A stretch of DNA of 8,520 nucleotides from Actinomycetota bacterium (GCA_009702305.1 WLIH01000077.1:1-8520), one strand, 5' to 3'. Positions 1 through 6,066 are shown, counted from the stretch's first letter. A program made the numbers and translations. Notes: a model not told the origin generated them from the letters alone.

Positions 1-1182
1 GACGGCGACGAGCGCGCCCGCGATGCCGGCGATGAGGATGCCGCCCGCGATCGCGATGATCACGGCGAGCGGGTGCACCGAGACCCAGCGGCCCATCAGG
101 AACGGTTGCAGGACGTGCGCCTCGAGCTGCTGGACCGCGATGATCACGGCCAGCATGACGAGTGCGGTGATCGGGCCCTGGTCGACGAGCGCGACCAGCA
201 CGGCGACCGTGCCGGCCACCGTCGCCCCGACCAGGGGGATGAACGCGCCGAGGAAGACCAGCACGCCGATCGCGAGCACGAACGGCACCTGCAGGACCGC
301 GGCCCCCACCGCGATGCCGATCGCGTCGACGGCCGCCACGATCACCGTGGCCCGGACGAACTGGGTCAGCGAGATCCAGGCCACCCGGCCCGAGGAGTCG
401 ACGCGCTCGCGGGCGGTGCGGGGCGCGAGCCGGACGAACCACGACCAGATCCGGTCGCCGTCGGCGAGGAAGAAGTAGAGCGAGAAGAGCACGATGAAGA
501 AGCCGGCGAACACGTGTCCGACCGCCGCGCCGACCTCGGTGACCTGGCTGACCAGCTCGCCGTCCTGCGACTGCTTGGTGATCGCGTCCTGCGCGCGCTG
601 GATGTAGTCGTTGATCTGGCTGTCGCTGGCGTGCAGCGGACCGTCCTTGAGCCAGGTGCGGATCTCGCCGAGGCCCTTGACGGTCTGGTCGGCGAGATCG
701 GTGGCGCCGGTCGCCACCTGCTGCCCGGCGAAGGTCAGCAGCGCGACGACGGCCCCGAGCCCGCCGATCACGACGACCAGGGACGACAGCCCGCGCGGCA
801 GGCCCCAGCGCTGGAGCAGGGACACGACCGGGGCCGTGAGAGCGGCGATCAGCAGCGCGATGACAACCGGCAGCACGACGACCGACATGAAGCCGATCGC
901 CGCGAAGATCACCGCGCCGGCGGCGACGATCACCAGGAAGCGCCAGGCCCAGCCGGCGGCCAGCTCCACACCGAGGGGTACGCCGGTCGCCGGGCGCGCT
1001 GCCGCGGCGCCGGCGAACGACGGGGCGGCGAGCTGGCGCTCGCGCTCGTCGCGCAGGGCTGCCCACTGGTGGGCGAGCCGTTGGGCCAGGCGGGCCTCGT
1101 GGCGGGCCTGCGCGGCGATCTCGGGGGTGTGCTCGTCCTCCGGCGGGCCGTGCGTCAGCTCGGGACCGTCGGCCTCAGCCAC
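1..1182 (-). CDS. AI-2E/PerM-family membrane transporter (3' end cut by window)
   Basis: This is a polytopic membrane protein of the AI-2E (PerM/YdiK) family; 394 residues are visible and the C-terminus lies beyond base 1. After a charged, probably cytosolic N-terminus of about 75 residues, hydrophobic segments lie at roughly 80-118, 134-154, 221-240 and 280-394. Between segments three and four is the soluble stretch (about 155-220) typical of the family. Family signatures near the C-terminus are AFIPLVGA (313-320), QQLEAHVLQPFLMGR (351-365) and the VHPL-AG-GI-GA run (369-390). Members are proposed exporters or permeases; the AI-2 substrate was shown for only a few, so the cargo here is unknown. 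The start is a GTG at 1182 that overlaps the stop of the upstream MetB-type gene by 8 bases. No clear ribosome site precedes it, which fits translational coupling. The family call is firm; the substrate is not. Confidence 0.9.
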   Translation of the reverse strand, partial: MAEADGPELTHGPPEDEHTPEIAAQARHEARLAQRLAHQWAALRDERERQLAAPSFAGAAAARPATGVPLGVELAAGWAWRFLVIVAAGAVIFAAIGFMSVVVLPVVIALLIAALTAPVVSLLQRWGLPRGLSSLVVVIGGLGAVVALLTFAGQQVATGATDLADQTVKGLGEIRTWLKDGPLHASDSQINDYIQRAQDAITKQSQDGELVSQVTEVGAAVGHVFAGFFIVLFSLYFFLADGDRIWSWFVRLAPRTARERVDSSGRVAWISLTQFVRATVIVAAVDAIGIAVGAAVLQVPFVLAIGVLVFLGAFIPLVGATVAGTVAVLVALVDQGPITALVMLAVIIAVQQLEAHVLQPFLMGRWVSVHPLAVIIAIAGGILIAGIAGALVAV

Positions 1183-2371
1183 GGCGCGCCACCGCGGACA
1201 GGGAGCGACCCAGCGCCTGGTCCAGATCGGCGATCAGGTCGTCGACGGTCTCGATGCCGACGCTGAGCCGGATCAGGTCGGCCGGCACCTCGAGGTCGGT
1301 GCCCGCCACGCTGGCGTGCGTCATCCGGCCCGGGTGCTCGATGAGCGACTCGACCCCGCCGAGCGACTCGCCCAGGGTGAAGACCTCCGTCTGCTCGCAC
1401 ACCGCCAGCGCCTGGTCGACCCCGCCGACGACGCGGAAGGACACCATCCCGCCATACCTCTTCATCTGGCGCGACGCGACCGCGTGGCCCGGGTGGGACT
1501 CGAGACCGGGATAGATCACCTGCTCCACGGCCTCGTGGTCGAGCAGGTAGTCGACGACGCGCTCGGCGTTGTCGCAGTGACGGTCCATACGCACGCCGAG
1601 GGTCTTCAGCCCGCGCAGCGTCAGCCAGGCGTCGAAGGGGCCGGCGACCGCACCGATGGCGTTCTGGTGGTAGCCGACGCGCTCGGCGAGGTCGAGGTCG
1701 CGCACGACCAGCGCCCCACCCACGACGTCGGAGTGGCCGCCGCAGTACTTCGTCGTGGAGTGCACGACGGCGTCCGCGCCGAGGGTCAGTGGCTGCTGGA
1801 GGTACGGCGAGGCGAAGGTGTTGTCCACGACGAGCAGCGCGCCGGCGTCGTGGGCGAGCGCGGCGAGGGCCTCGATGTCGCCGATGTTGAGCAGTGGATT
1901 CGTCGGCGTCTCGACCCAGACCACCTTGGTCTCTCCCGGGCGGATCGCGGCGCGGACGGCGTCGATGTCGGAGACCGGGGCCGGGCTGTGCACGATCCCC
2001 CAGGCCCGCTCGACCTTGTCGAAGAGCCGGTAGGTGCCGCCGTAGGCGTCGTCGGGGATGACCACGTGGTCACCCGGCCGGCAGACGGATCGGATCAGGG
2101 TGTCCTCGGCGGCGAGGCCCGAGGCGAACGCGAAGCCTCGCTCGCCCTCCTCCAGCGCGGCGATGTTGCCCTCGAGTGCGGTGCGGGTGGGGTTGCCGGA
2201 GCGGGAGTACTCGTAGCCACCGCGCAGCCCGCCGACCCCGTCCTGCTTGTACGTCGACGTGGCGTAGATCGGTGGGATCACGGACCCGGTCATGGCGTCG
2301 GGTTCGTAGCCCGCATGGATGGCGCGGGTCTCGAAACCGGACTTGTGTCGGTGCTGCTGCTCGCTCACCAC
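1175..2371 (-). CDS. metB: Cystathionine gamma-synthase (MetB-type, PLP-dependent)
   Basis: This is a cytosolic trans-sulfuration enzyme of the Cys/Met-metabolism PLP family, 398 residues and full length. Cystathionine gamma-synthases join an activated homoserine ester to cysteine, giving cystathionine for methionine synthesis. Visible motifs are YSRSGNPT (55-62), FASG (82-85), the cofactor-contacting Asp183 in VVDNTF, the Schiff-base Lys208 in STTKYCGGH, SLGGVESL (336-343) and the substrate-carboxylate Arg368 in IRLSVGIE. Sequence alone does not exclude the closely related cystathionine gamma-lyase, which degrades cystathionine; no homoserine acyltransferase gene is visible nearby to decide. 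Two tandem GTG codons (2371 and 2368) can start it. There is no good ribosome site, but a TACGCT hexamer ends six bases before the GTG at 2368, so a leaderless start there is plausible. It lies 42 bases after the dioxygenase gene and overlaps the transporter gene downstream. Confidence 0.9.
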   Translation of the reverse strand: MVSEQQHRHKSGFETRAIHAGYEPDAMTGSVIPPIYATSTYKQDGVGGLRGGYEYSRSGNPTRTALEGNIAALEEGERGFAFASGLAAEDTLIRSVCRPGDHVVIPDDAYGGTYRLFDKVERAWGIVHSPAPVSDIDAVRAAIRPGETKVVWVETPTNPLLNIGDIEALAALAHDAGALLVVDNTFASPYLQQPLTLGADAVVHSTTKYCGGHSDVVGGALVVRDLDLAERVGYHQNAIGAVAGPFDAWLTLRGLKTLGVRMDRHCDNAERVVDYLLDHEAVEQVIYPGLESHPGHAVASRQMKRYGGMVSFRVVGGVDQALAVCEQTEVFTLGESLGGVESLIEHPGRMTHASVAGTDLEVPADLIRLSVGIETVDDLIADLDQALGRSLSAVARRG

Positions 2372-2374
2372 GCG

Positions 2375-2380
2375 AGCGTA
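2375..2380 (-). promoter_or_regulatory. Candidate -10 element for leaderless metB transcript
   Basis: TACGCT on the minus strand fits the actinobacterial -10 pattern TANNNT. Six bases (2374-2369) separate it from the GTG at 2368, the distance expected if transcription starts on the first base of that codon. No Shine-Dalgarno sequence is present and no good -35 hexamer is visible at 16-18 bases. It would let metB and the downstream transporter be expressed apart from the dioxygenase gene. It is a motif match only. Confidence 0.4.
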
Positions 2381-2413
2381 CTGGGCAGTGGGGCAGCCCC
2401 GACCGGGCGGCGC

Positions 2414-3250
2414 TCAGAGGTCGATCGGGACGGTGAGTCGCGCCCGGTAGCCCTGACTGACGCTGCCGGTGACGGTGGCGATCTGGTGCACGCCGTCGTC
2501 GTCGCCGAAGACGTTGTCGGAGCTGATCGAGACCCGCTCCAGGTTGGCGACCGAGGCCTCGTAGCCGTCGGCACGCCGGTAGACATTCATCGACGGCTTG
2601 CGCGGCAGCGCCAGCTGCGAGGTCAGCACGATCTCACCGCTGGAGGTCGCCTCGGCCTTGGACCGGTAGACCTCGAAGTGGATGTGCGGCCAGCGACCGG
2701 AGTAGCAGGCGGGGTAGATGCTGCGGAAGGTGACGACCCCGGCCTTGTCGCTGACCTGCACCCCCCGCAGGTAGTTCTCGTCCTCGACGCCGTCGGAGTA
2801 CATCGAGTAGCGACCATCGCGGTCGCAGTGCCAGGCGTAGACGGCCAGGCCCTTGACCGGCTCGCAGGTCGCGGCGTCCTGCAACGTCAGGCTGAACCTC
2901 AGCGCGACCCCGGGCGCGGTGCCCGAGGCGGTGCCGATGCTCGTGGTGATGTCGCGGCGCACGATGCCGTCCTCCAGGAGGACATCGGGACCGTTGGAGC
3001 CGTCGCCGGGGAAGGGGCCGGCGGTCTCGGTCGGGATCTCGTCGCCGCAGCTCGCGGCCGCACGGCTGAGCACGGTGGTCGCCTGCGCCCCGCCTCCGCC
3101 GACCAGCAGGGCGGCGCCCACCCCGGCGCCGCCGACCCCGATCAGGCCGAGGACGGCGCGGCGATCGCGATGGCGGCGCTGCTGATCTCCGAGGGTGGCG
3201 AGGTCGTGGCCCAGGCCGAGGTCGTACGGGTCGTCGTGGGTGTGGCTCAT
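2414..3250 (-). CDS. Exported (Tat) intradiol ring-cleavage dioxygenase-like protein
   Basis: This is a 278-residue protein of the intradiol (catechol/protocatechuate 3,4-) dioxygenase family, non-haem Fe(III) enzymes that open catechol rings between the two hydroxyls. All four expected iron ligands are present: Tyr148 (DGRYSMY), Tyr183 (YPACYSGR), His189 and His191 (PHIHFEVY); Arg186 matches the conserved active-site arginine. The family ETAGPFP motif lies at 75-81. The N-terminus carries RDRRAVLG (twin Arg 30-31), a Gly/Ala-rich hydrophobic core and a likely cleavage site after AQA near 57, so Tat export is predicted. The mature part has four cysteines that could pair outside the cell. Similar secreted dioxygenases occur in Streptomyces and Nocardioides; the substrate cannot be read here and no aromatic-degradation genes are nearby. 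I start it at the ATG at 3250; an in-frame ATG at 3355 would add 35 residues running across the msrA promoter region. Confidence 0.88.
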   Translation of the reverse strand: MSHTHDDPYDLGLGHDLATLGDQQRRHRDRRAVLGLIGVGGAGVGAALLVGGGGAQATTVLSRAAASCGDEIPTETAGPFPGDGSNGPDVLLEDGIVRRDITTSIGTASGTAPGVALRFSLTLQDAATCEPVKGLAVYAWHCDRDGRYSMYSDGVEDENYLRGVQVSDKAGVVTFRSIYPACYSGRWPHIHFEVYRSKAEATSSGEIVLTSQLALPRKPSMNVYRRADGYEASVANLERVSISSDNVFGDDDGVHQIATVTGSVSQGYRARLTVPIDL

Positions 3251-3310
3251 GTCCCCGAGCCTGCACCCGCCGGCTGGCACCTCGCTCGGCGCGACCTGTG
3301 CGTCGTCTGT

Positions 3311-3337
3311 GGGAACCATTCGCTCAGGCTCGCTGTT
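3311..3337 (+). promoter_or_regulatory. SigR/SigH-type (thiol-oxidative stress) promoter of msrA
   Basis: GGGAAC (3311-3316) and GTT (3335-3337) are separated by exactly 18 bases counted from GGAAC. The published Streptomyces SigR consensus is GGAAT-N18-GTT, and mycobacterial SigH uses GGAA(C/T) with CGTT, so both elements and the spacing fit. The predicted transcript would start near 3343-3346 and give a leader of about 30 bases containing the strong msrA ribosome site. msrA is a known member of the Streptomyces SigR regulon, so function and motif agree. What is inferred is that this organism has such a sigma factor/anti-sigma pair; none lies in the window. Confidence 0.72.
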
Positions 3338-3360
3338 GCAGACTGGTGCAGGCAACGACC

Positions 3361-3366
3361 AGGAGG
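3361..3366 (+). promoter_or_regulatory. Ribosome binding site of msrA
   Basis: A perfect AGGAGG lies six bases before the ATG at 3373. It fixes the start there rather than at the in-frame ATG at 3298, which would lie upstream of the predicted promoter and add 25 residues unlike the family. It is the strongest ribosome site in the window. Confidence 0.9.
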
Positions 3367-3372
3367 TCCCCG

Positions 3373-4014
3373 ATGTTCTTCACCCGCAAGCAGACCGAGC
3401 TGATCGCCCCCGAGCAGACGCTCCCCGGGCGCACCGAGAGCCCCTTCCACCTCGCCGAGCGGCACCGCGTGCTCGACGCACCGCTGGTCACCGACCAGGC
3501 GCCCGCCGGCTTCGAGGTCGCGGTGTTCGGACTGGGCTGCTTCTGGGGTGCCGAGGAGATCTTCTGGAAGACACCTGGCGTGTGGTCCACCTCGGTCGGG
3601 TACGCCGGCGGCACGACCCCGCACCCGTCGTACGAGGAGGTCTGCTCGGGCCGCACCAACCACACCGAGGCCACGCGGATCGTCTTCGACCCCGCCGTGG
3701 TGTCCTACGCCGACCTGGTCAAGACGTTCTTCGAGGTGCACGACCCGACCCAGGGCATGCGCCAGGGCAACGACGTCGGCACGCAGTACCGCTCGGCGCT
3801 GTACTTCACCTCGCCCGAGCAGGAGCAGACCGCCCGCGAACTGGCTGCGGCCTACGGCGCCGAGCTCGCCCGCCGCGGCCTGGGTGAGATCACGACCGAG
3901 ATCCGCGAGGTGCCGACGTACTACTACGCCGAGGACCAGCACCAGCAGTACCTCGCGAAGAACCCGCACGGCTACCGCTGCCACGCCAACACGGGCGTGA
4001 CGTTCCCCCGCTGA
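3373..4014 (+). CDS. msrA: Peptide-methionine (S)-S-oxide reductase MsrA
   Basis: This cytosolic repair enzyme reduces the S epimer of methionine sulfoxide, free or in proteins, using thioredoxin-derived electrons. At 213 residues it matches the longer E. coli-type MsrA, including the N-terminal LPGRT segment (17-21). The catalytic motif GCFWGAE is at 55-61 with nucleophile Cys56. Other family blocks are GYAGG (76-80), YEEVCSGRTNHTEA (87-100), HDPTQGMRQGND (123-134), GTQYRSA (136-142) and YYAEDQHQQYL (184-194). One C-terminal cysteine, Cys203 in GYRCH, is the probable resolving cysteine; E. coli MsrA has two there, so this copy may use a simpler one-step disulfide relay. It is preceded by a SigR/SigH-type promoter and a perfect ribosome site, and followed after one base by a truncated globin gene. 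Identification is very secure. Confidence 0.97.
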   Translation: MFFTRKQTELIAPEQTLPGRTESPFHLAERHRVLDAPLVTDQAPAGFEVAVFGLGCFWGAEEIFWKTPGVWSTSVGYAGGTTPHPSYEEVCSGRTNHTEATRIVFDPAVVSYADLVKTFFEVHDPTQGMRQGNDVGTQYRSALYFTSPEQEQTARELAAAYGAELARRGLGEITTEIREVPTYYYAEDQHQQYLAKNPHGYRCHANTGVTFPR

Positions 4015-4015
4015 C

Positions 4016-4495
4016 ATGAGCGGCGTCGACGAGCCCGACCTGCCCACGCTCTTCGAGTGGGCCGGTGGGCTGGCTCCCCTCCGGCGGATGATCGACGCCT
4101 TCTACGACCGCGTCGAGGTCGACGACGCCCTGACGGCGTTCTTCCCCGGCGGCGTCTCGGAGCACCACCGGGCTCACGTCGCCGATTGGTGGGCCGAGGT
4201 GCTGGGCGGACCGGAGACCTACACCGAGCAGCACGGCGGCTACGAAGCGATGCTCAGCCACCACCTGGGCCTGGCGATCACGGCCGAGCAGCGCCACCGC
4301 TTCGCCGCGACGATGAGCCTGGCCGCCGACGACGCCGACCTCCCGTCCGACCCGGAGTTCCGGGCCGCGGTGATCGGCTATCTGGAGTGGGGCACGCGCC
4401 TGGCGATGGAGAACTCCCAGCCCGATGCCCACCCCTTCCAGCACGCACCCACGCCCCGCTGGGGCTGGGGCGTCGCTCCGCCCTACCAGGGCTGA
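4016..4495 (+). CDS. Group II truncated haemoglobin
   Basis: This is a 159-residue haem-binding globin with the 2-on-2 fold, of the Streptomyces-type group II truncated haemoglobins (COG2346). Such proteins bind O2 or NO and are linked to oxidative and nitrosative stress, though the role differs between species. Visible features are the B-helix FYDRV with Tyr30 at the B10 position, FFPGG (42-46), the E-helix WWAEVLGGPETY (58-69), the probable proximal His83 in HHLGLAIT, and the subfamily tail YLEWG-MENSQP (122-136) with PRWGWG (147-152). The G8 position, normally Trp in group II, appears to be Phe96. The ATG begins one base after the msrA stop with no good ribosome site of its own, so translation is probably coupled to msrA and driven by the same stress promoter. 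The 3' end is five bases from the convergent lipoprotein stop. The ligand and redox partner cannot be read from sequence. Confidence 0.92.
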   Translation: MSGVDEPDLPTLFEWAGGLAPLRRMIDAFYDRVEVDDALTAFFPGGVSEHHRAHVADWWAEVLGGPETYTEQHGGYEAMLSHHLGLAITAEQRHRFAATMSLAADDADLPSDPEFRAAVIGYLEWGTRLAMENSQPDAHPFQHAPTPRWGWGVAPPYQG

Positions 4496-4500
4496 CTCGC

Positions 4501-5139
4501 TCACGGGTGGCGCACGTCGACCACCAGGCGAGCCGGGGTGGTGAGGGCGAAGACCCGGAACGCCCGCTCGGCGCCGCGCAGGCCGATGTAGGCCAGCTGG
4601 TCGCCCTCGAAGACCCCGCCGGGAGCGATCTCGATGACACCAGTGGTGCCGGTCGCGGGCACCCGGGTGGTGCTGTCGCCGTACGCCGGCAGGCCGACGT
4701 CGTCGGGCAGCCCGATGCCCCGGAGGACCACCTGCAGCACGGCCGAGCCGTCGATCTCGACCGGCTCGCCGCTCCCGTCGCTGACGGGGTCGTCGGTGTA
4801 GTCGACGTACCACCCCGGCCGCCCGGTGCCGCCCAGGTCGAAGACGACCCGGTCGTAGCCGTCGTGGCGCGAGGTGCGGACGCCGGTCAGCCCGAGCTCG
4901 TTGCCCGAGCCGTAACCGCCGTCGACGGGACGCAGGCCGGTCCCGAACGGCGGGAGCCCGGCAGCCGGGGCGGCGGCCTCTGTCGGGTCGGCAGCGGGCG
5001 GGGTGGCAGTGGTGGGGGCGTCCGAGGGGCCCGACGTGGCCACCGGCCCCGCCGCCCGGTCCGGGGCCTCACCGCAGCCGGACGCGCCGACCAGCAGGGC
5101 CAGGGCGAGCAGTGCGGGTGCCGCTCGGTGGGTGCGCAT
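4501..5139 (-). CDS. Lipoprotein with AMIN-like domain
   Basis: This is a predicted secreted lipoprotein of 212 residues. It has a short basic N-terminus (MRTHR), a hydrophobic core (LLALALLVG) and a lipobox-like ASGC with Cys22 as the lipidated residue; Ala at -3 is less common than Leu. An Ala/Pro/Thr/Ser-rich linker (about 27-62) follows, as in many surface-tethered proteins. From about 86 to the end is a beta-rich domain matching the actinobacterial AMIN-like family: YDRVVFDL (95-102), then WYVDYTD, and a closing RLVVDVRHP. AMIN domains in other bacteria bind cell-wall components and target amidases, but this related domain has no established function that I know of. I start it at the ATG at 5139 because GGAGGA precedes it by four bases; an ATG at 5151 would add four residues and overlaps that ribosome site. 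The stop faces the globin stop across five bases. Confidence 0.83.
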   Translation of the reverse strand: MRTHRAAPALLALALLVGASGCGEAPDRAAGPVATSGPSDAPTTATPPAADPTEAAAPAAGLPPFGTGLRPVDGGYGSGNELGLTGVRTSRHDGYDRVVFDLGGTGRPGWYVDYTDDPVSDGSGEPVEIDGSAVLQVVLRGIGLPDDVGLPAYGDSTTRVPATGTTGVIEIAPGGVFEGDQLAYIGLRGAERAFRVFALTTPARLVVDVRHP

Positions 5140-5143
5140 GGGG

Positions 5144-5149
5144 TCCTCC
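5144..5149 (-). promoter_or_regulatory. Ribosome binding site selecting the lipoprotein start
   Basis: GGAGGA on the minus strand lies four bases before the ATG at 5139. It begins with the G of an alternative in-frame ATG at 5151. Initiation at 5139 is therefore favoured, since the upstream ATG has no ribosome site of its own. Confidence 0.65.
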
Positions 5150-5220
5150 ATCGGTCGTCTGATGCCCAGGGAGACGCGGCGCAGGGCCGAGAAGTTGGCG
5201 CGGACCGCCGCTCCGGTCGC

Positions 5221-5226
5221 TATCGT
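5221..5226 (+). promoter_or_regulatory. Candidate -10 element for a leaderless or short-leader transcript
   Basis: TATCGT matches TANNNT and ends eight bases before the ATG at 5235, which lacks a ribosome site. This spacing would put the transcript start on or within a base or two of the ATG. The nearest TTG-type -35 (TTGGCG at 5195-5200) is 20 bases away, longer than usual, so -35 support is weak. Confidence 0.4.
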
Positions 5227-5234
5227 CGCGACCC

Positions 5235-6056
5235 ATGGAGCCCGTCGCCCGCCGTGTCTACCGGCTCGTGGAGCCGATCCACCTGGTGACCTACCTCGCC
5301 GAGGAGCCGACGGCGGCGCTCTTGGCGCTCGGCCACCGCTCCTACTGGGACGGCTACTTCGCGGGGCGCGCAGCGCCGCTGGGCCGGGTGCCGGCCGCAG
5401 TGGTCGACGCCGTCTTCTACAACTTCGCTCCCGGGGAGGTCGCCCGCCACGTGCCGCGGGTCTGGGAGGTCGCCTCGCCGGAGGCGGCCCTCGCGGCCCG
5501 GGAGCAGGGCGCGGTCGCGGCCCTGCGTCGGATCCTCGGCGATCTGGCCGACTCCCCCGGCGTGGCCCGTGCCGCCGACCTCGCGACGGTTGCCGCCGTC
5601 AGCGCGCCGGCGCACGGACGCGCGCTCTACGCCGGCCTGCAGGCGCTTCGGGTGCCGGATGAGCCGGTAGCGCGCCTCTGGCATGCAGCCACTCTGCTCC
5701 GCGAGCACCGCGGCGACGGGCACAACGCCGCCCTGCTCGCCGCCGGTGTCGGCGGCACGGAGGCCCACGTGCTGCTCGCCCTCGACCTCGGCATGGCGCC
5801 CGAGAAGTTCGGGCGCGTCCACCACCTGCCCGCAGCCCAGCTCGCCGCCGTCGTCGACGGGATGCGCACCCGCGGGCTGATCGACGCCGCGGGCGGCCTC
5901 AGCGACACCGGCCGGTCCACCAAGGACCGGATCGAGGCGCTCACCGACGAGCTGGCCGCGCCGGCGTACGACGCGCTCAGACCGGGCGAGCTCGACCGGC
6001 TCCTCGGCGAGCTCGCCCCGATCGCTGCGGCCCTCGAGGCGACCGGCTCGCGCTGA
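5235..6056 (+). CDS. SCO6745-like protein with C-terminal winged-helix-like region
   Basis: This 273-residue soluble protein resembles the actinobacterial SCO6745 family, whose function is not established. It is mostly alpha-helical and Ala-rich, with no signal peptide or membrane segment. The N-terminus reads EPIHLVTYLAEE (13-24), followed by HRSYWDGYFAGR (34-45). A conserved-looking charged block, REHRGDGHNAAL (156-167), carries two histidines and two acidic residues that could form a ligand or metal pocket; that is inference. Residues about 200-250 look like the recognition helix and wing of a MarR-like domain: LAAVVDGMRTRGLID, then LSDTGRSTKDRIE and LTDELAAPAY. A DNA-binding regulator is thus possible, but the first half is not a typical helix-turn-helix. 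It is divergent from the lipoprotein gene (95-base gap) and its stop is six bases from the amidase stop. I would not assign it a reaction. Confidence 0.8.
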   Translation: MEPVARRVYRLVEPIHLVTYLAEEPTAALLALGHRSYWDGYFAGRAAPLGRVPAAVVDAVFYNFAPGEVARHVPRVWEVASPEAALAAREQGAVAALRRILGDLADSPGVARAADLATVAAVSAPAHGRALYAGLQALRVPDEPVARLWHAATLLREHRGDGHNAALLAAGVGGTEAHVLLALDLGMAPEKFGRVHHLPAAQLAAVVDGMRTRGLIDAAGGLSDTGRSTKDRIEALTDELAAPAYDALRPGELDRLLGELAPIAAALEATGSR

Positions 6057-6066
6057 GGCTCCTCAG
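6053..6066. repeat. Small inverted repeat spanning two convergent stop codons
   Basis: CTGAGG and CCTCAG flank a two-base centre, so each arm contains one of the two stop codons (TGA at 6054-6056 on the plus strand, TGA at 6065-6063 on the minus strand). As RNA it would fold as about five pairs with a four-base loop. No T tract follows on either side, so it is at best a weak bidirectional terminator. Confidence 0.4.

Larger units (their letters stand above)
3251..3372. promoter_or_regulatory. Divergent intergenic region between dioxygenase gene and msrA
   Basis: This 122-base region separates two divergent genes and so should hold both promoters. On the plus strand I see the SigR/SigH-type promoter and the msrA ribosome site, listed separately. 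On the minus strand no convincing promoter for the dioxygenase stands out: a TTGCCT is present, but no TANNNT lies at a suitable distance. A GGGG tract directly before the dioxygenase ATG is a weak ribosome site. Confidence 0.6.

Noticed and set aside
73..1266. Open frame of 397 codons on the plus strand
   Set aside because: It is a shadow of the AI-2E transporter on the minus strand; the product is an unnatural Arg/Asp/Glu/His-rich string.
2381..2413. Possible terminator between the dioxygenase and metB genes
   Set aside because: A GGGG-CTG-CCCC repeat is present, but the stem is four pairs with no T tract, too weak to call.
611..3403. Very long open frame of 930 codons on the plus strand
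   Set aside because: It is antisense to the transporter, MetB-type and dioxygenase genes, whose protein families are clear. The translated product is rich in Arg, Gly, Val and Asp without family motifs, as expected for an out-of-frame product of GC-rich DNA.
3247..4047. Minus-strand open frame of 266 codons across msrA
   Set aside because: It is antisense to msrA and lacks any recognisable domain; codon-position patterns favour msrA.
4484..4503. Inverted repeat at the globin/lipoprotein junction
   Set aside because: Only the automatic TGA/TCA symmetry and a four-pair CCCT/AGGG arm inside the globin gene are present; it does not share the GG/CC extension seen at the other two junctions.
5195..5226. 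Sigma-70-type -35/-10 pair TTGGCG and TATCGT
   Set aside because: The 20-base spacing is outside the normal 16-18 range, so only the -10 was kept as a candidate.
4057..5289. Open frame of 410 codons on the plus strand
   Set aside because: It runs through the globin gene in another frame and then antisense to the lipoprotein, crossing two well-supported genes.
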